From Anaerolineales bacterium UBA1429 (GTDB lineage Bacteria; Chloroflexota; Anaerolineae; UBA1429): a stretch of 15,959 bases of DNA. The stretch is from the NCBI GenBank assembly GCA_002329325.1, contig DCTX01000003.1, positions 42,472 through 58,430 on the forward strand, written 5' to 3'. Below are positions 1 to 6,345 of this stretch, one piece after another; within the stretch, counting starts at the first letter, position 1; each line of letters opens with the position of its first letter. The notes beneath the pieces were generated by a model. The model worked only from the letters and a program-made list of their open reading frames with translations, was not told the DNA's origin and searched no databases. Position numbers and translations under genes: made by a program.

Positions 1-16
1 CTCCCGCACGCGGGAG
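1..16. repeat. Short perfect hairpin at the window edge
   Basis: A six-base-pair perfect inverted repeat (CTCCCG, loop CACG, CGGGAG) lies at the very start of the window. It is followed by G-rich sequence, and a similar GGGGGAGAGGGCG stretch recurs near 53-65. It may be the end of a terminator of a gene to the left, or part of an intergenic palindromic repeat. The left flank is missing, so neither can be decided. No T-tract follows on the + strand. The rest of 17-93 holds no gene that I can support. Confidence 0.35.
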
Positions 17-93
17 AGGGGGCGGAGAGCCGCTGGCTATGCGTGACGTCCGTGGGGGAGAGGGCGCCGACGGGACGAGTTTCAAAAAAGGGC

Positions 94-122
94 TTGACAT
101 CCTGGCTCTATTGTGCTATTGT
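94..122 (+). promoter_or_regulatory. Strong sigma70-type promoter of the ABC exporter leader
   Basis: A perfect -35 box TTGACA (94-99) is separated by 17 bases from TATTGT (117-122), a five-of-six match to TATAAT. A run of A (85-89) just upstream may act as an UP element. Transcription should start near 129, giving an untranslated leader of about 260 bases before the first ABC gene. That leader is unusually long for this compact window and contains a small ORF and a terminator. Confidence 0.8.
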
Positions 123-160
123 AACCTTTGCTGCGCAAGTACTGTGGAGGAAGTTGGTAG

Positions 161-250
161 ATGATCACCCAGAAGGCAATGATCCGTGAGCGCCAGAACG
201 CCCGTCGCTTTGAGGGCGTTGCCCCTGGGTGGAGTGCGCCTATACGTTGA
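161..250 (+). CDS. Putative 29-residue leader peptide of a transcription attenuator
   Basis: This small ORF starts at ATG 161, ten bases after a GGAGG ribosome binding site (146-150), and ends at TGA 248-250. It lies between the promoter and the terminator of the ABC operon. The peptide has 29 residues, is basic and rich in arginine (R9, R11, R15, R16, R29), and resembles no protein family that I recognise. Residues 9-11 are Arg-Glu-Arg, an Arg/Lys-X-Arg/Lys pattern known to favour macrolide-dependent ribosome arrest. Codons 14-16 (200-208) are exactly complementary to the left arm of the downstream terminator, so ribosome position here could control RNA folding. By analogy with BmrB upstream of bmrCD in Bacillus, the act of translation is probably what matters, not the peptide product. 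Coding status is inferred from the binding site and placement only. Confidence 0.6.
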   Translation: MITQKAMIRERQNARRFEGVAPGWSAPIR

Positions 251-301
251 GTTGTCTCTCGAGACACTCGGCGACGGGCCTCCACGAGGACACCCGTCGC
301 C
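197..301 (+). promoter_or_regulatory. Mutually exclusive leader RNA structures (candidate attenuator)
   Basis: Three pairings compete in the leader. First, AACGCCC (197-203) pairs perfectly with GGGCGTT (214-220) to form a local hairpin. Second, GCCCGTCGC (200-208) pairs perfectly over nine bases with GCGACGGGC (271-279), a candidate antiterminator. Third, GGCGACGGG (270-278) pairs perfectly with CCCGTCGCC (293-301), the terminator stem. The first structure blocks the second, and the second blocks the third. A ribosome paused so as to mask 197-199 but not 200-208 would free the antiterminator and allow readthrough into the ABC genes. A ribosome that completes the ORF would let the terminator form. 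The pairings are seen directly; the switching and its inducer are inferred. An amino-acid-starvation sensor is possible, but an exporter operon fits drug-induced stalling better. Confidence 0.6.
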
Positions 302-311
302 GTTTTTGTTT
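270..311 (+). terminator. Intrinsic terminator inside the ABC operon leader
   Basis: A nine-base-pair perfect stem, GGCGACGGG (270-278) with CCCGTCGCC (293-301), carries an inner CCTC/GAGG pairing (279-282 with 286-289). The tract GTTTTTGTTT follows at once (302-311). This is a canonical Rho-independent terminator, placed about 75 bases before the first ABC gene and downstream of that gene's only visible promoter. It should therefore abort most transcripts unless antitermination occurs. Confidence 0.8.
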
Positions 312-324
312 CTTGCTTGCTTGG

Positions 325-359
325 CGGCTGCGGGGGTCCTTCGCAGCCGTTCTTCTCTT
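325..359 (+). terminator. Second hairpin with U-rich tail, possible tandem terminator
   Basis: CGGCTGCG (325-332) pairs perfectly with CGCAGCCG (342-349) across a nine-base loop. A pyrimidine-rich TTCTTCTCTT (350-359) follows. It sits 14 bases after the first terminator's T-tract and 17 bases before the ribosome binding site of the first ABC gene. It could back up the first terminator. The tail is interrupted by C, so termination would be weaker; it could instead serve as a pause or mRNA-stability element. Confidence 0.5.
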
Positions 360-387
360 GATACGCCCACATCATCAAGGAGATCCC

Positions 388-2139
388 ATGAGCAAGCTTG
401 TGCGCTTTCGCTCTCACATCCGATTGCTGCTCCGCTACCTGGCGCCCCAGTGGCGCGCAGCCGTGACCCTCTCGGTCATCCTGCTGCTATCCATCGGCCT
501 GCAGCTTGTCAACCCGCAGATCGTGCGCCAGTTCATCGATGCTGCCCAGGCGCAGGCGGAGCCCAGCCAGTTGCTGCTGGCGGCGGCGACCTTCCTGGCC
601 GCCGGCATCGGCGTGCAGGCGCTGCGCCTCGCCTCGACCTACCTCAGCACCGATCTGGGCTTTCGCGCCACCAACGCCCTGCGCGCCGATCTGGCGCGTC
701 ACCTCCTGGGTCTGGACATGACCTTTCACAAGGAGCGCACCCCCGGCGAGCTGATCGAGCGCATCGATGGCGACGTCACGGCCTTGTCCAACTTTTTCAC
801 CCAGTTCGTTGTGCGCCTATTGGGCAACGGTATCCTGATCATCGGCATCGTGGTCTTGCTCTTCCGCGAGGACTGGCGCGTCGGGCTCATCATGGGCACC
901 TTTGCGGCGCTGGGCCTCACAGGCCTGATCCGCTATGGCGGCGCCGCCGTGGCCGACTCGGCCGCGGAGCGCGAGGCCAATGCCGAGCTCTATGGCTTCA
1001 TCGAGGAGCGCCTGGCGGGTCTGGACGACATCCGCTCCAATGGGAGCGCGCTCTATACCCTGCGGCGCTACTATGAAACTTTGCGCAACCTGTTCTGGGC
1101 CGCGACCACGGCCTGGAACAAGCGCCTGATTGTGATCCGCATCGCCGTCGGCATGTGGGGGCTGGGGCAGACCCTGGCCCTCGCCTTGGGCATCGTGTTC
1201 TACACCAGGGGCGTGCTGACCATCGGCGCCGTCTATATGGTGCTTCACTACACCGGCATGTTGCTGGACCCGCTGGAGCAGATCGCGCGCCAGTTGCAGG
1301 ACCTGCAAAAGGCGGCGGCGGGCGTGCAGCGCATCGGCGAGCTGATGGCCCTGGAGCCCCAGATCCGCGGGCGCGGCCTGCGGGCGCTCCCCGCGGGGGC
1401 ACTGCCCATCTCCTTCGATGGTGTATCGTTCGCCTATGAGGATGATGAGCCGGTGCTGGACGCGGTCACTTTCCGGCTGGAGGCCGGCGCCAAGCTGGGG
1501 TTGCTGGGGCGCACTGGCAGCGGCAAGACGACGTTGACCCGCCTGCTCTTTCGGCTCTACGACCCGACGGCGGGCGCCATCCGCTTGGGCGAGGCGCCGC
1601 TCCACGAGCTGGAGCCCGACTATCTCCGACGCAAGGTGGCCATGGTCACCCAGGAGGTGCAGCTCTTTCGGGCCAGCGTGCGCGATAACCTGACCTTCTT
1701 TGACCCGGCGATCCCCGATGACGAGATCATCCGAGTGATCCGGCAGGTGGGCCTGCAGGACTGGTTCGAGCGGCTGCCTGAGGGCCTCGAGACCGAGCTG
1801 GCCCCTGGCGGCGGCGATCTCTCGGCAGGGCAGGCCCAGTTGTTGGCCTTTGCCCGGGTGTTTCTGACCGATCCCAGCGTCGTGGTGCTGGATGAGCCGT
1901 CTTCGCGGCTGGATCCCGCCACCGAGCGATTGCTGGAGGAGGCGATGAACCGGCTGCTGGAGGGGCGCACGGGTATCATCATCGCTCACCGCCTGGCGAC
2001 CGTGCAGCGGGTGGACGACATCATGATCATTGACGATGGACACGTCCGCGAGTTCGGGCGACGGAAGGATCTGGTCAGCGACCCGCACTCGCACTTTTCC
2101 GAGCTGCTGGCCACCGGCATGCAGGAGGCTTTTGCATGA
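388..2139 (+). CDS. Heterodimeric ABC multidrug-type exporter, subunit 1 (permease-ATPase fusion)
   Basis: This 583-residue half-transporter has an N-terminal six-helix membrane domain (roughly residues 23-43, 60-81, 137-159, 164-182, 249-271 and 275-296) and a C-terminal ATPase domain. Visible motifs are Walker A GRTGSGKTT (374-382, Lys380), Q-loop Gln422, an altered signature LSAGQ (478-482, normally LSGGQ), Walker B with Asp502 and catalytic Glu503, and switch His534. ATG 388 is chosen because AAGGAG (377-382) precedes it by five bases. The reading frame stays open back to 229 but would cross the leader terminator. The gene overlaps the next by ATGA, so the two subunits are probably translated together. 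The architecture matches BmrCD, LmrCD and TM287/288 type IV exporters in the cytoplasmic membrane. The substrate cannot be read from sequence; drugs or lipids are both possible. The leader indicates attenuation control. Confidence 0.92.
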   Translation: MSKLVRFRSHIRLLLRYLAPQWRAAVTLSVILLLSIGLQLVNPQIVRQFIDAAQAQAEPSQLLLAAATFLAAGIGVQALRLASTYLSTDLGFRATNALRADLARHLLGLDMTFHKERTPGELIERIDGDVTALSNFFTQFVVRLLGNGILIIGIVVLLFREDWRVGLIMGTFAALGLTGLIRYGGAAVADSAAEREANAELYGFIEERLAGLDDIRSNGSALYTLRRYYETLRNLFWAATTAWNKRLIVIRIAVGMWGLGQTLALALGIVFYTRGVLTIGAVYMVLHYTGMLLDPLEQIARQLQDLQKAAAGVQRIGELMALEPQIRGRGLRALPAGALPISFDGVSFAYEDDEPVLDAVTFRLEAGAKLGLLGRTGSGKTTLTRLLFRLYDPTAGAIRLGEAPLHELEPDYLRRKVAMVTQEVQLFRASVRDNLTFFDPAIPDDEIIRVIRQVGLQDWFERLPEGLETELAPGGGDLSAGQAQLLAFARVFLTDPSVVVLDEPSSRLDPATERLLEEAMNRLLEGRTGIIIAHRLATVQRVDDIMIIDDGHVREFGRRKDLVSDPHSHFSELLATGMQEAFA

Positions 2140-3959
2140 AGCGACTCATTCTATATACCAAGGCTCTGATCGGCTACAGGCCGTGGGTGTTCTGGGTGAA
2201 CGCCCTGCTCTGGGGCAGCTTTCACATGCTGCCTCTGCTGGGCGGCCTGGCCATGCGCGCCCTGATCGAGGCGCTCATCGGCCCGGTGCCGGCGGGGTTC
2301 AATGCCTGGACGATGCTGGCGCTCTTTGCCGGCGTCTGGCTGGTCCAGTACATGTCCTTTGTGTACGGCTTTCGCCTGTTCATCGATATGTGGATGACCA
2401 ACGAAGTGCTGGTGCGCAAGAACCTGCTGGATTGGACGCTGACGGCCCCCAAGCCGCGGGTGCTGGACGAGGCGTCCGGCGCCACGGTGACCCGCTTCCG
2501 TGAGGACGTGGGCGAGCTGAGCAACTGGATCGAGGTGTTGACGGACCTGGCGGGCATCGTGCTCTTTGCCCTGGTGGCGCTCTATATCATGTTCCGCATC
2601 CACCCGCTTATCACCCTTCTGGTGACGGTGCCTCTGGTGCTGATGATCGTGGGCGGGATGCGCATGAGCGACGTGATCCGGCGCTATCGCAAGGTGAACC
2701 GCGAGGCCACCAGCCGGGTGACCGGCTTTATCGGCGAGGTGTTCGGCGCGGCTCAGGCCGTCAAGGTCGCCTCCGCCGAGGATGCCGTCACGGGCCACTT
2801 TCGCAAGCTGAACGAGGCGCGGCGCAAGGCCGCCCTCAAGGACGCGCTGATCACCGAGCTGTACCAGGCGCTGACGGGCAACCTGATCGACATCAGCATC
2901 AGCATCGTGCTGTTCATCTCGGTGGCGGCCATGCGCAGCGGCAGCTTTACCGTGGGCGACTTTGCCCTGTTCACCACCTATGTCACGCGCATGTCCTGGT
3001 ATCTGCGCTACTTTGGCAACATGATCGCCCAGTACCGGCGCACGGGCGTCTCCATCGAGCGCCTGGAGGCCTTCTTGCGGGATGCGCCCGAGGGGCAGAT
3101 GGTGGTCCATGGGCCGGTGTACACCCATGAGGACCTGCCCGTGGTGCCCGATCCGCGCATGGGCCAGCGCACGCCGCTGCAAACCCTCGAACTGCGCGAC
3201 CTGACCTGCCGCTATGCGGGGTCAGACGCGGGGGTGGAGGCGATCAACCTGCAGGTGCGGCGAGGCGAGCTAGTGGTGATCACCGGGCGCATCGGCAGCG
3301 GCAAGACCACTTTGCTGCGCGGCATGATGGGGCTGCTGCCCCTGGATGGCGGCCAGGTGCTCTGGAACGGCGAGCCGGTGGAGGATCCCGCCTCCTTCTT
3401 CAGGCCGCCGAACAGCGCCTACACGGCCCAGGTGCCGCGGCTCTTTAGCGAGACCCTGCGGGACAACATCCTCTCGGGGGTGCAGCCCACGGAGGAGGAG
3501 CTGGAGCAGGCCATGCGGCGGGCCGTGCTGGAAGAGGATGTCGCCGATCTGGAGCGCGGCCTGGACACGCCCGTAGGCACCCGAGGGGTCAAGCTATCGG
3601 GAGGCCAGGTGCAGCGCACGGCGGCGGCGCGCATGTTCGTCCGCCAGCCCGAGCTGCTGGTGTTCGACGATCTCTCCAGCGCCCTGGACGTGGAGACGGA
3701 GCGGCTGCTGTGGCAGCGCATGGATGAGGGTGGCGACGCTACCTGCCTGGTGGTGAGCCACCGTCGCGAGGTGCTGCGGCGCGCCGATCGGATCGTGGTG
3801 CTCAAGGATGGGCGCATCGAGGCCGAAGGCACGCTGGAGGAGCTGCTCCGCAGCAACGATGAGATGCGTCAGCTCTACTATGCGCCCGAGGAGCAGGCCC
3901 AGGAGGCTGCGGCGAGCGCCCACGAGGCCGAGCCCGAGCCCGTGACTGAATCGGTCTGA
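2136..3959 (+). CDS. Heterodimeric ABC multidrug-type exporter, subunit 2 (permease-ATPase fusion)
   Basis: This 607-residue half-transporter follows subunit 1 with a 4-base ATGA overlap. The membrane domain has about six helices (for example residues 17-40, 57-78, 134-153 and 157-175), followed by an ATPase domain. Motifs are Walker A GRIGSGKTT (384-392, Lys390), a canonical signature LSGGQ (487-491), Walker B ending VFDD (Asp511, Asp512), D-loop SALD and switch His542. The usual catalytic Glu after Walker B is Asp512, so the ATP site built from this subunit's Walker motifs and subunit 1's LSAGQ should be the non-hydrolysing, degenerate site. The other site, with Glu503 of subunit 1 and this LSGGQ, is complete. 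This pairing is known for heterodimeric exporters such as TM287/288. The C-terminal tail (about 25 residues, rich in Glu and Ala) is a low-complexity extension. Confidence 0.92.
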   Translation: MKRLILYTKALIGYRPWVFWVNALLWGSFHMLPLLGGLAMRALIEALIGPVPAGFNAWTMLALFAGVWLVQYMSFVYGFRLFIDMWMTNEVLVRKNLLDWTLTAPKPRVLDEASGATVTRFREDVGELSNWIEVLTDLAGIVLFALVALYIMFRIHPLITLLVTVPLVLMIVGGMRMSDVIRRYRKVNREATSRVTGFIGEVFGAAQAVKVASAEDAVTGHFRKLNEARRKAALKDALITELYQALTGNLIDISISIVLFISVAAMRSGSFTVGDFALFTTYVTRMSWYLRYFGNMIAQYRRTGVSIERLEAFLRDAPEGQMVVHGPVYTHEDLPVVPDPRMGQRTPLQTLELRDLTCRYAGSDAGVEAINLQVRRGELVVITGRIGSGKTTLLRGMMGLLPLDGGQVLWNGEPVEDPASFFRPPNSAYTAQVPRLFSETLRDNILSGVQPTEEELEQAMRRAVLEEDVADLERGLDTPVGTRGVKLSGGQVQRTAAARMFVRQPELLVFDDLSSALDVETERLLWQRMDEGGDATCLVVSHRREVLRRADRIVVLKDGRIEAEGTLEELLRSNDEMRQLYYAPEEQAQEAAASAHEAEPEPVTESV

Positions 3960-3971
3960 CAGAGCGAACAA

Positions 3972-4002
3972 CGAGCCCCAGGGGACAACCCCCTGGGGCT
4001 CG
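3972..4002. terminator. Strong hairpin between convergent ABC operon and amidohydrolase gene
   Basis: CGAGCCCCAGGGG (3972-3984) pairs perfectly over 13 bases with CCCCTGGGGCTCG (3990-4002) around a five-base loop. It lies 12 bases after the stop of the second ABC gene and about 70 bases beyond the stop of the convergent amidohydrolase gene. No clear T-tract follows on the + strand (CGCTATATAG). The - strand exit, TTGTTCGCTCTGT, is modestly T-rich. It probably works as a bidirectional terminator or 3'-end stabiliser. Confidence 0.65.
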
Positions 4003-4074
4003 CGCTATATAGACACTGTGGGCAGGCGCTTGCAGGCCCTCGAGGCGGACGCCCGCCCGAAGGACAGCCCGGCC

Positions 4075-5355
4075 CTATGCCAGCCCCTCCAGCCCGAACA
4101 GGCGCGCCGGGTTCTCGACGAACAGCAGGCGGGCGATCTCGCAGGCCCGCGCCACGTCGAACACACCCTCCTCCACCTTGATCGCCAAGGCCTTGGCCAC
4201 GTTGCGCCGCGCCAGCCACTGGTGGCCATAGACGGCATCCACAAAGCCGTAATCGCCGCCAAAGGCGCTGATCTTGTTCACGGGCACGCTGTCGATCCAC
4301 TCGGCCAGGGCGTTGACCGAGGCCGTCGGCGAGATGATGTGGGCCCAGCACATATCCAGGTACACATTGGGGAACATCTTGGCCAGGGCCGAGAGGACGT
4401 GCTGGTAGGGGTAGCCGATGTGAAAGATGTCAAAGGTCACGCCCGGATACTGGATAAAGAGCGGGTTCAGCAGTTGAGGGTCGCTGTTGGTGAGCAGGTT
4501 GCCGCTGCCCTCCAGGATGCCGGTGTGGACCTGCACCGGTATCCGGTGCTTCTCCGCCAGCCCCAGGATATAGTGGAACATGGCATCCTGGAACGCCTTG
4601 TCCACGTTGACGGGGCGCGCCTCCCAATCGGGCATGTGCCGCACCGCCCGGATCGCCTCGATGCCCGCCTCGGCCTCGCGCAGCGGGATGGGATCAAAGC
4701 GCAGGGTTCGCACATAGGCGTCGCTGTTCTTGATGGCGACGGCCCCTCGCTCGCGGGCCCGCAGGAGCGTCGCCTCACAGGCCGCCAGCCAGTCGTCCAG
4801 CGTGCGGATGGTCGCGCCGCATTCCTCCTCGATGCCGAGCACCGTCTCCAGATCGCGCGGCCAGATGAAGCGATCCAGGCGCACCACCGGGCGAAAGTAG
4901 GCGGGATCATACGGGCCCTCGGCGTCCAGCAGGCTGATGGCGATGTGCGAGCTCTCCTTGAGCACGCGATGATAGTGATCGGGCGAGGATAGGGTCTGCA
5001 GGAACGCCTCGTTCAGGGCGACGACGGTCTCGCGGCGGATGCCATCCAGCCCATAGAGGGCCTGCACGGTGATGTCCAGGGCGCGGCCATAGCCCGTGTG
5101 GCGGGCCATCTCCCAGTAGGGTTCCACGATCTCCCAGCGCTCCATCAGCGGCTGGGTGTGGTCCATGACCCGGCGCAACGCTGCGGCGCTCAGTCCCGCC
5201 GAACGCAGGTCGCTGTTGAAGTAGTGGGTGAGATACTCCTGCAGGACGTCAGTCTCGCGACTGCGGTCGGCCTCTAGGCCCGTCAGGTGCTCGTGGGTAT
5301 CCACGATCTCCAGCGTCTCGATGCTGGCCAGGATTGCCTCATAGCTCGCGCCCAT
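4075..5355 (-). CDS. Amidohydrolase-superfamily metal-dependent hydrolase
   Basis: This 426-residue TIM-barrel enzyme carries an amidohydrolase-superfamily metal site. Its parts are His21-x-His23 in DTHEHL after the first strand, Lys209 (AIKN, possibly the carboxylated bridging lysine), His277 (VQVHTG), His312 (FHIGYP) and Asp368 (FGGDYG). The pattern fits the Amidohydro_2 or uronate-isomerase-like branches. The real reaction (hydrolysis, decarboxylation or isomerisation of a small carboxylated substrate) cannot be assigned. No signal peptide is visible, so it should be cytoplasmic. ATG 5355 is chosen because GAGGAGG lies six bases upstream on the coding strand; an in-frame ATG ten codons earlier lacks this support and would overlap the preceding gene's stop. 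The gene follows the methyltransferase gene by 26 bases and is likely its operon partner, possibly acting on a related metabolite. Confidence 0.85.
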   Translation of the reverse strand: MGASYEAILASIETLEIVDTHEHLTGLEADRSRETDVLQEYLTHYFNSDLRSAGLSAAALRRVMDHTQPLMERWEIVEPYWEMARHTGYGRALDITVQALYGLDGIRRETVVALNEAFLQTLSSPDHYHRVLKESSHIAISLLDAEGPYDPAYFRPVVRLDRFIWPRDLETVLGIEEECGATIRTLDDWLAACEATLLRARERGAVAIKNSDAYVRTLRFDPIPLREAEAGIEAIRAVRHMPDWEARPVNVDKAFQDAMFHYILGLAEKHRIPVQVHTGILEGSGNLLTNSDPQLLNPLFIQYPGVTFDIFHIGYPYQHVLSALAKMFPNVYLDMCWAHIISPTASVNALAEWIDSVPVNKISAFGGDYGFVDAVYGHQWLARRNVAKALAIKVEEGVFDVARACEIARLLFVENPARLFGLEGLA

Positions 5356-5381
5356 AGCGGCCTCCTCAGCGGAACGCTGCC

Positions 5382-6173
5382 TCACGACGCCACGTGGGCG
5401 CCCACAAGCAGGTAGTGGTGATCAAAGTACCAGGTATCCTCTTTGCGCTCCAGGTGCAGGGCGGCGGCCTGCTCCGGAGCCATGCCCTCCACCAGCGCAT
5501 AGATGCGGGCCACGTCCTCGGGCGCCACGTCGCCGGTGAGGGTGCTGATGGGGCGGTGCTGGGTGTAGGGCTCGACGGCATCCACCACGAACCCGGCCTG
5601 CTCCAGCATGGCGGCCCACTCGCTGGGCCGGTACTCGCGCACGTGCGAGTGATCGTGGAGCAAGTCCAGCTCGTTGAGCAGCGCGTCCAGGGCGGGGTCC
5701 TCGGGCGCACCCCGATCGTCGATGGCCAGGCGCCCGCCCGGCTTGAGGACGCGACGCATCTCGGCCAGCGAGCGGTGGATCTGGGCAAAGTGGTGGGCGG
5801 CCCGACGACAGGCCACCAGGTCCAGGCTCTCGTCGGATACGGGCAGGCTGTGGACATCGCCCAGAAGCCACGCGACGTTGGCCGCGCCGCGCCTCGCCCG
5901 CAACGCCTCGGCCTCGGCCAGCATCTCGGGCGTGAGATCCAGCCCCCAGATCGCGGCCACGCGCGGCGCCAGGGCCAGGGCCGTGTGGCCTGTGCCTGTG
6001 CCGATATCCAGGGCCAGGTCGCCCGGCTGCGGCGCGGCCAGCTCGACCACGCGAGAGAGGACCTGCGGGTCGGTGTGGGTGGCGCTGGTGACATAATATG
6101 CCGCCCGCTGGCCGAACACCTGGCGGGCCAGGGCGCCCTTGTCGGCGGCGTCGGGCGTGGTGTGATCGGGCAT
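5382..6173 (-). CDS. Class I SAM-dependent methyltransferase (UbiE/Methyltransf_11 type)
   Basis: This 263-residue protein has a Rossmann-like methyltransferase core. Motif I is LDIGTGTG (54-61), the acidic residue at the end of strand 2 is Asp79 (GLDL), and GDVHSLP (105-111) followed by SLDLVACRRAAHHF matches the motif II/post-II region of small-molecule methyltransferases. LKPGGRLAI (143-151) is the typical strand 5 element. ATG 6173 is chosen because AAGGAG precedes it by about seven bases; earlier in-frame ATGs lie upstream of or inside the promoter. It is the first gene of a two-gene operon with the amidohydrolase. The methyl acceptor is unknown. UbiE/COQ5-like similarity is at family level only, and there is no other quinone gene nearby to support a role in quinone synthesis. 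Confidence 0.87.
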   Translation of the reverse strand: MPDHTTPDAADKGALARQVFGQRAAYYVTSATHTDPQVLSRVVELAAPQPGDLALDIGTGTGHTALALAPRVAAIWGLDLTPEMLAEAEALRARRGAANVAWLLGDVHSLPVSDESLDLVACRRAAHHFAQIHRSLAEMRRVLKPGGRLAIDDRGAPEDPALDALLNELDLLHDHSHVREYRPSEWAAMLEQAGFVVDAVEPYTQHRPISTLTGDVAPEDVARIYALVEGMAPEQAAALHLERKEDTWYFDHHYLLVGAHVAS

Positions 6174-6227
6174 GGCGCACTCCTTGGCGTTGGGATGTGG
6201 AAGCGGGTCCCTGAGCATGCGAAGGCC

Positions 6228-6257
6228 ATTATACCGTGAGGCCGGTGGATGCACCAA
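6228..6257 (-). promoter_or_regulatory. Promoter of the methyltransferase-amidohydrolase operon
   Basis: On the - strand a perfect TATAAT (6233-6228) is preceded at 18 bases by TTGGTG (6257-6252), a four-of-six match to the -35 consensus. The expected start near 6221 gives a leader of about 48 bases before ATG 6173. It is divergent from the promoter at 6281-6309, with only about 24 bases between the two -35 boxes, so one regulator could affect both. Confidence 0.6.
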
Positions 6258-6280
6258 CGCGCGGGTTCCCGGTGGCCCGG

Positions 6281-6309
6281 TTGACCGATCTGGCTGCCAC
6301 GGCGATAAT
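6281..6309 (+). promoter_or_regulatory. Promoter of the membrane glycosyltransferase gene
   Basis: TTGACC (6281-6286, five of six) and GATAAT (6304-6309, five of six) are separated by the optimal 17 bases. Transcription should begin near 6316, about 30 bases before ATG 6346. This position rules out the longer reading frame that begins at 6172. Confidence 0.7.
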
Positions 6310-6345
6310 GCCCCCAAATCCGATGTCGAGAGGGGATGCTCCTGG

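Noticed and set aside
229..387. 53-codon in-frame upstream extension of the first ABC gene
   Set aside because: It would be translated through the intrinsic terminator, has no ribosome binding site at 229 and gives an unlikely N-terminus; ATG 388 has AAGGAG at the right spacing and fits the family start.
817..2094. 425-codon open frame on the - strand, antisense to the first ABC gene
   Set aside because: The + strand encodes a full set of ABC motifs; the antisense product is Gln/His/Arg-rich with no recognisable domain.
6174..6317. Longer methyltransferase frame starting at 6317
   Set aside because: The start lies upstream of the TATAAT at 6228-6233, and AAGGAG points to ATG 6173.
6172..6345. 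Longer glycosyltransferase frame starting at 6172
   Set aside because: It runs through the divergent promoter region and overlaps the methyltransferase start; the extra residues are not membrane-like and the promoter lies downstream of this start.
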